A DNA stretch of 64,000 bases from Paulownia fortunei (lineage: Eukaryota; Streptophyta; Magnoliopsida; Lamiales; Paulowniaceae), in the NCBI GenBank assembly GCA_019321725.1, contig CM033124.1, forward strand, positions 9,548,001 to 9,612,000, given 5' to 3'. Both the position numbers and the translations under genes were made by a program. Shown here piece by piece: positions 57,898-64,000 of this stretch (position 1 is the first letter of the stretch; each line of letters opens with the position of its first letter). Below the pieces are notes generated by a model. The model ran no database searches, was not told the origin of the DNA, and was given only the letters and a program-made list of their open reading frames with translations.

Positions 57898-59820
57898 ATT
57901 ATCAATAAATTTTTCTATCTTCTGTAATTAATTATATTCATAAAATTTTGAAAGAATAAAGTAGGAAATTTTGTGAAATTATCGATTTTTCTATGGGTAC
58001 TTATTTTTAGTGAAACAATATTTTTTTAAGGATTTGATTTAGAACATTTTTTGTAAAATTATTATTTCAAAATTAGGACTTGATGGTGCTATCATCTCTA
58101 TGGAATCAACTTTTCTGAAATTACAATTTCAATATTTATTGGGATTACAATTTAAAGATTAAATTTGAAATAATTTCCATAAAATTGTTGTTTCAATTAT
58201 TTTTGAAAATGATGTTGTTGAAATGATAATTTGAAAATCAAACTTGAGAATTAATTTCATGAATTATTGTTTCAAATTGTTGGAGCTAGCTGCCTATGTT
58301 TATGTTTTTGTAAATGAAATAAAAAATAAAGAGAATAGAAAAACAACACTATGGCAGCGATGGGGAAGGGGCATGATCGATTTGGCTTTACGTTCGCACC
58401 CCATTGCTCATCCACTATCCCTCAACATCCACAACAGCCTACCACCAAAATAGTAGCACCGACAAGAAACCCAACAATCGTGTCCTTTTTTTTGCTAGCT
58501 ACCATCACCATTAATGTGTATTAATTTTTCGGCGGCCGATGATAGTGACGTGGCTGTTGCAGTCTTGGCTGGTGGTTGTTGGTGGCTATGAGAGGGGCAA
58601 GCAAGAGGTGACTATGGCTTTTGGGGTGAAGGATAAAGAAGGTGAAATTTTATTTGGGCTTTAGTTTTAAAGTGAATTCTATTGGGCACTAAAATAAAAT
58701 CTGGATATTTTGCTTGATTTAATTTGGCTCAATTCATATACATTTAAATTTAAGGTCTAATTTATTTTATGATCTTTAAATCTAAATGGTGTTGGACTAT
58801 GGCCTAATTTGGTTTTCTAGACTTTAAATTCAAATAAGGTTGGATTTTAGGTTTATAATTTAGGCTCATTTTATTAGGTCATAAAACATATATGACTTAC
58901 TCCAACCCCATAAGGACTATATTAGATTTGAGTCCAAATTGGATTTAAGTCTGATTCGTATAGGATGTGACCCAAATTCAATTATAATCATAACTAATGA
59001 AATAATAATTTTTATTATTTATTTTAGTTAGCATAACTTATCTTATATTTCGAGATAAATCAAAATAATATGTCGCCAAAGTGACCTCTATTATCATTTT
59101 TTTTAAATATTAGATATCAAGTATTATGTTTATATCTATGAGGATAATAAACGGCCCAAAGAAAAGTTATTATTTGGCCAGACAATAGATATATGAGGTA
59201 AAATTGAGATTATATTTTATTTATACTTGTCTGATATTTCAAAATAAATTAACTGAAATAATAAGTTGCCAAAGTAACTTTTATTATGTAGATTTATTTA
59301 TTTTCTTGGTTAAATAAGAGAGATAACTGTGGTAATAAATACGTGATGATTATTAGGTTTTTTATGTGAGCAATAATCGACCCAAAGGAAGGTTATTGTT
59401 TGATATGATTAATTACCAGTATTTGATTACTATATTGAGAGTACCATTTATAATTGATATTTCTATCCAAATACTAATTATCATGCTAAGTATCTCATGA
59501 TGGGGCCTACTATTATTTAATTATGTCATACATAAATATGATTTTTCTATTATTATGTTATGACATGAATATTTATGAGCATGTTGTTTGATTTTGTTCT
59601 CTGAATTAAGTTTCTGCTTATATTTCTACAATATCTGTCCATATTAATTTCATTTGTGTTTAAAGGCACAAACTTCAAGAATTTAAGAGAGAATATTATG
59701 ATTATTCTCAAATGCACGAATCTTGACCTTGTGCTTCAGATAGAACGACCTCTTACTCTCACTAATGACAATTTCCTTAAGGTTAAAAGGACTTTGAAAA
59801 GTGGGATTGTTCTAACAGCA
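57898..59820 (+). other. Element G leader with internal repeat
   Basis: No credible gene. An intact 69-codon frame (58244-58453) is unrecognised and probably chance. A GC-richer patch lies at 58340-58600. Two diverged units near 59036-59175 and 59235-59412 share GCCAAAGT-AC-TTATTAT, then CCCAAAG-AA-GTTATT-TTTG in the same order. Confidence 0.55.
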
Positions 59821-60460
59821 CGAATATTATGATCATAAAGTTCACCGTTCTAGAAACATTTAAGGGCACTACAACTGAGGAGGATAGTGCTAAGAAGTTC
59901 CTTAAAAATATTGGTTAAAACAAATGCCCTTTTGGCTAATCTTGTTTCAATAACGTATAAAGGAAAAGGGAACATGAAGGTGTATATTATGGAAATGTCT
60001 AATCTCGTTTCCAAACTAAAGATACTAAAGTTAGAGCTGTCTAAGAAATTGCTCGTGCATATTATTTTATTTCTCTTCATACACAATATGAACACTTTAA
60101 AGTGAGTGACAATACCCTAAATAACAAATTGACTCTTAATGAGTTTATATCTCACTATGCAAGAAGAAGAAAAAATTAAGCGAGAAAAGACTTTGTTCAC
60201 TTAACAACTACCCCTCAAGATTAAGAAAAGTAAGCTACAATTGAGACACCATAATAGAAATTACAAAATAAACATGATTAGAAATTTACCTATTACTTCT
60301 GCAAGAAGATGAAAAAAACGAATGTTCCAAGTGCGTTAAATGGCGTGTTAAGGTCTGCTTATCACTTTAGTTTATTCTGCAGTTAATTTAGTTCTATACC
60401 TAGACACACTTGGTGTGTAGATTCTGATTCTACTACTAATATAAGTGTGTCAATACATGG
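59821..60460 (+). pseudogene. Element G gag and protease start
   Basis: The Copia gag (UBN2-type) domain is clear at 59887-60105: TNALLANLVSITYKGKGNMK, then VYIMEMSNLVSKLKILKLEL. A frameshifted continuation carries LNEFIS. The zinc knuckle is not intact. The protease region reads TWCVDSDSTTNISVS at about 60405-60450, where the usual DSGAT box has changed to DSDST. Confidence 0.75.
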
Positions 60461-61400
60461 TTGTTTGTTGAGCCAACAACTAAGTGATGCTGAAAGATGT
60501 ATCTATGTGGGCTATCTCAAAATAGTTACATTTAAGGCTATACGAATTTTTAGACTACCATTAATGATTGATTACTTTTTGAATTTAGAAGAAACATATA
60601 ATATCATCATTTAGATGGAGTATGATTTTTATTTTCAATTTAGACAAATTCAGTTATTCTTGTTCATTTTAGTCTCTCTCAAATTTTAATTATCATTGGT
60701 ACTGGTTTTTCATCATTGATGATAACCTATATTTGGATATAATTGCCTTGTTTTATAAATCCTTGCATATCAGTTCATGTAGTACAAAACACATGAAACA
60801 AAATGCTTTAAAGACATAGTAAGCTGTATGATTAGTTATTCTCTTTATCGAAAATTCCCTAAGAGAAGTATTAAAGACTGTAGCTTACATTATTAACAAG
60901 ATTCTAATTAAAGCGATAGCTAAAACCCCTTATGGACTATGGATATGCAAGAAGCCTTGTATTGGGCACTTACATATTTGGGGTTGTCAAGCTAAGGTAA
61001 GGCCTTAAAGCCTGATGAAAGAAAATTGGACTGAAGAACGGTAAGTTGCTACCTTTTAGATACTCTAAAAGGTCATTTTTTTTAGACAGAAAATGTGGAT
61101 TCTCTTGAGTTTTGGAGATAGTTACGGTTAATGGCAGTGTCTTTGAATAAGAATTTGTTTCTCTTCCTACTGTTGTTATTGACAATGATTAAGCTTTCAT
61201 TCCTAACATTGTTCAATACACAAATTCGGACTATCAAGATAATATTGAGAAGCTTTCTCTTCAAAATAAATAAAATTATTTCTAAAGAGCAAACTCAACA
61301 ATCTTAGGAGGAAATGCAATTAAGAAGATCTACTTGAGAAATGAGAAGTACAATTTTGATTATTATACAGTCTTTCTCCATGAACATAAGATTGACATAG
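60461..61400 (+). pseudogene. Element G integrase region, heavily decayed
   Basis: The C-terminal integrase landmark HIWGC is readable near 60967-60985, followed by KPDERKLD-like and VSCYLLDTLKGHFF segments. Most of the catalytic core is missing or unreadable, which shortens this part well below the usual length. Confidence 0.6.
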
Positions 61401-62580
61401 GAGTGATGAAAATAATTCAATCAACTTTCATCAAACCAATAATGTTTTAGTTCTCAAAAGTGGTTTGATGCTACGAAAGATAAGATAAAATTTATAAAAG
61501 ACAATAACATTTGGGATCTAATCAAATTAACTAAAGATATGAAATACATTGGTTGCAAATGAAAACTTAAGACCAATAGGGATTAAAAAGGCAATGTTGA
61601 AGATATAGGTTTCACTCAAAAGAAATGCGTTGATTCTAAAGAGACTTTTCTTCCAGTTTAATTGAAAGACTCTTTTGAATTATTATAGTAGTTGAAGCTC
61701 ATTTTGATTTGGAGTTGGCTTCATGTTAATGGTATTATAATTTTCATCAAGTTATTATCTCATTTAGGTTTGGGGTAAATAAAGTTGATAACTGCTTATA
61801 CCATAGTTTAGTGAGAGATAATTCCATTGTTAAGGGAGACAAGTCCAATCTCAATCAGTGCCCCAAGATTGAGTTTTGCTAAAGATTCCTTATGCATCAG
61901 CTATAGGAAGTCTTATGTATGCTCAAATATGTACGCATTCGGATATAGCATGCATAATAGGAATATTAGGTAGATATTAAGTAACTTGGAATGGATCATT
62001 TGGAAAGCGGCTAAAAGGCTTATGCGGTATTTATAGAGAATAAAAGATTACATGCTCACTTATTGAAAATTAGATCTTTTGGGAGATCATTCGGTATTCT
62101 GATTTCGATTTTACTGGATGCCTATATAGTTAGAGATTCACTTTGGGTTATACTTAATTGCTAGCTGGAAGAGCTATTTCTTGGAAGAGTGTTAAGCAGA
62201 CACTCATATTTCTTCTACTATGGCAGTTGAGTTCATAGCCTGTTATGAGGCATTTGATCCTAGAATATGGCTGTAAAACTTTGTTACTGGGTTGTGTTTT
62301 GTGAATGGTATTGAAATACCACTAAAATATATTACGATAATAAATCGACCTTACCATATTCCAATAACAATAGAAGCTCTTCGATGTCGAGACACATAAA
62401 CATCAAATTTCTTATTGTTAAATAAAGAAAGAATAAAGATTTTTCAAGTGTCTATAGAACATATTCGGACAAACTCCATGATTGCGGATCTATTTTTCAA
62501 AGGGTTACTACCCAAGGTGTTTTATGAGCACACTACTCATATATGTGTTGTGTTATTTGATGACGTGCATGTTCAATGAG
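61401..62580 (+). pseudogene. Element G reverse transcriptase/RNase H, internal deletion
   Basis: The N-terminal part reads KDNNIWDLIKLTKDMKYIGC, then KGNVEDIGFTQKKCVDSKET (61440-61660), matching the start of Copia reverse transcriptase. Soon after 61740 it jumps to the C-terminal part (KGDKSNLNQCP, SAIGSLMYAQICTHSDIA at about 61900-61950). The catalytic YVDD block is absent, several hundred bases short of a full domain. RNase H landmarks follow (SSTMAVEFIACYEAF, SKHI-like, ADLFFKGLLPKVFYEH to about 62530). Confidence 0.75.
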
Positions 62581-62971
62581 AGTGTGTATTTTTATGTTCT
62601 TTTGGTTTAGACACAATTAAGATTTATTTTCTACAAAATAAAGAATATAATTTATTTTCAGATTGTGAATCATTTATGGTTTTGCATGATAAAGAATAAA
62701 GTATGATCAGTTAGAAATAGGCATGTTTAAGATCACATTGTATGTAATTTTCATGCTACACGTCCATACTCGATATATGTCATTGAATATATTAGTATGG
62801 TGACCATTGATAGGTTTAGTTATGAATAAATATAACGAATGTCGCTTTGATCCCATACTGATATAAGAGATAGACCACATTGTAACTAAGAAGATATTTC
62901 AAGGATCAATAGCATTTTTAACACGCACTCAAGATTTTGTAATATAATTATCTCTGGTAATATATATAGCC

Positions 62972-63449
62972 TGGGTTTTATTTAATTTTTCAATGTGGGC
63001 TTACATATGTAAATAAAAATTATATTGTAAACTATCTAATTTAAGTCAAATAAGTGATCCATCAGTTGGGATAAAAAATATCAATTGGGTCATAGGCTTT
63101 GCAATTTGTGGAGATCCAACAGTAGTCAAATTAGGATTGATGGGCTTCTATTTAATTTAGTATATAAGGAACATTATAGGGTTATGATCCCCAAGTCAAA
63201 TCAATCGTCCTAGATCTTCTCCTTCATCTCCATCTCAGAGTGAGAACCTATGGAGCACCTAAGGAGATTTGGCTGTGGAAGACACTAACTTGGTATGGAT
63301 TTATGTATTACCCTATAAGAATTCATGTATGCATCAATATGGATTTAAGGTACGCTTTTGATTTAGTATTCAATTCATTTTCTTGATAAATCTACATGAC
63401 GATCTTGGTTGTATGATTGTGTTAATCATATTTATTTTTAAGTCTAACA
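62972..63449 (+). repeat. Element G 3' LTR
   Basis: It aligns with 57405-57881 and ends AAGTCTAACA. Upstream (62580-62971) is the usual non-coding region between RNase H and the LTR, with no clear polypurine tract. Confidence 0.82.
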
Positions 63450-64000
63450 TTTTCTTCAAAATTGATCCATACATCGAACATTCACACAACACTACACTGG
63501 AAAATGAATTTTGTCAATTTGATTTTGGGAGAGATTCACAAAACTCTTTTCATGAATTTTCATATTCAAAAAACTCCTTTTTGTGTTTGAATAATAACTC
63601 TTCAAGAAAAAAGACATGTTCAAGAGCTTAGATATAATAAGGATGAAATCAATTGAGAGAATGCAAGAGGGAGGGATCACTCTTTTGAAGAAGAAAATAG
63701 GCTAAGGCTTATTCAAATGTATCCCCAAAAGAAAATAGGTCAAGACTCTTACAATTTTTATAAGTTTAATAATGATAGGAATTGGTGTTTGAGTTATCGT
63801 TATTGGTAATTAAATGACATATGTATAGGTAACAAAACTTATTGACAACAAAAATTATCAATAATAACTTGTGATATTTTTATTGTTGCTATACATATAT
63901 CACTAATTGTCAATGATGAAAATCTAAATACAATTATTATTACTATTAAAATTGTAAATATCATTATTGCTATTAAACAAAAATTTGTGTAACTTAATAT
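63450..64000. other. Unassigned AT-rich flank
   Basis: No gene, LTR or known repeat could be recognised. Short frames at 63383-63680 have no features. The last 200 bases are rich in TTATTG/CAATAA motifs that could fold on themselves, but no terminal repeats were found before the window ends. Confidence 0.5.

Larger units (their letters stand above)
57405..63449 (+). mobile_element. Element G: decayed Copia LTR retrotransposon
   Basis: LTRs are 57405-57881 and 62972-63449 (477 and 478 bp), sharing most of their length and ending TCTAACA. A degraded initiator-Met-type primer site follows the left LTR. In order: a 1.9-kb leader, gag, protease, integrase fragments, reverse transcriptase lacking its catalytic centre, and RNase H, all full of stops. 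The LTR start is uncertain by about 12 bases (similarity may begin at 57393/62955), and no target duplication was found. Confidence 0.83.

Noticed and set aside
58244..58453. 69-codon frame in the Copia G leader as a gene
   Set aside because: No recognisable domain, it lies in a leader region, and its length is within what chance gives here.
1..64000. tRNA, rRNA, CRISPR or bacterial operon features
   Set aside because: None could be recognised; spliced exons, LINE and LTR elements show plant nuclear DNA.

Overview
The window is nuclear DNA of a flowering plant, most likely a eudicot. It is very AT-rich, almost entirely built of nested retrotransposons, and carries one recognisable host gene: a three-exon CASP-like membrane protein on the minus strand (42638-45577). 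I found no rRNA, tRNA or CRISPR features.

Layout. (1) 1-39454 is one nest. An Athila-type Gypsy element on the minus strand (element A, 1397-39449, exact 5-bp duplication AGTGT) sits in an older, unrecognised coding relic. Its 5' LTR is split by a roughly 7-kb L1-type LINE (about 10607-38240). The LINE is split twice: in ORF1 by a Copia element (13179-21988, minus strand, the freshest insertion) and in ORF2 by a second Athila-type element of the same family as A (element B, 23228-34952, plus strand). (2) 39455-42148 holds relic flank, a 155-bp tandem duplication and low-complexity DNA. (3) 42149-42637 is a MITE whose TTA duplication is the stop codon of the CASP-like gene. (4) 45678-49351 is AT-rich intergenic DNA with decayed tandem repeats. 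(5) 49352-57182 is a gag-only Gypsy-type element (element E) with a long structured non-coding part; its 3' LTR is split by a doubly deleted Athila-like element D (54039-57081, exact duplication TCAAC). (6) About 57405-63449 is a decayed Copia element (G) with 477/478-bp LTRs.

Most notable: A and B, although separately inserted, both carry downstream of integrase a sense-oriented, apparently intronless fragment of a plant LOG/'lysine decarboxylase-like' gene (cytokinin riboside 5'-monophosphate phosphoribohydrolase family) ending at the family's natural C-terminus. Both copies have a TAG codon at the same place, and both integrases have Asn in place of the middle catalytic Asp. A captured gene fragment therefore appears to have been amplified as dead cargo by a family moved in trans. 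Element B also has an unrecognised 123-codon intact frame between integrase and the LOG fragment.

Other points: element E contains tandem repeats whose units each fold into a small hairpin with compensatory stem changes, followed by further perfect hairpins. Removing A and one AGTGT rejoins an open frame in the older host sequence. Relative ages from nesting: relic, then A, then LINE, then B and Copia; E, then D. Almost all transposon genes are broken. The Copia pol and gag frames are nearly intact but separated by a frameshift, and that element has lost its primer binding site.
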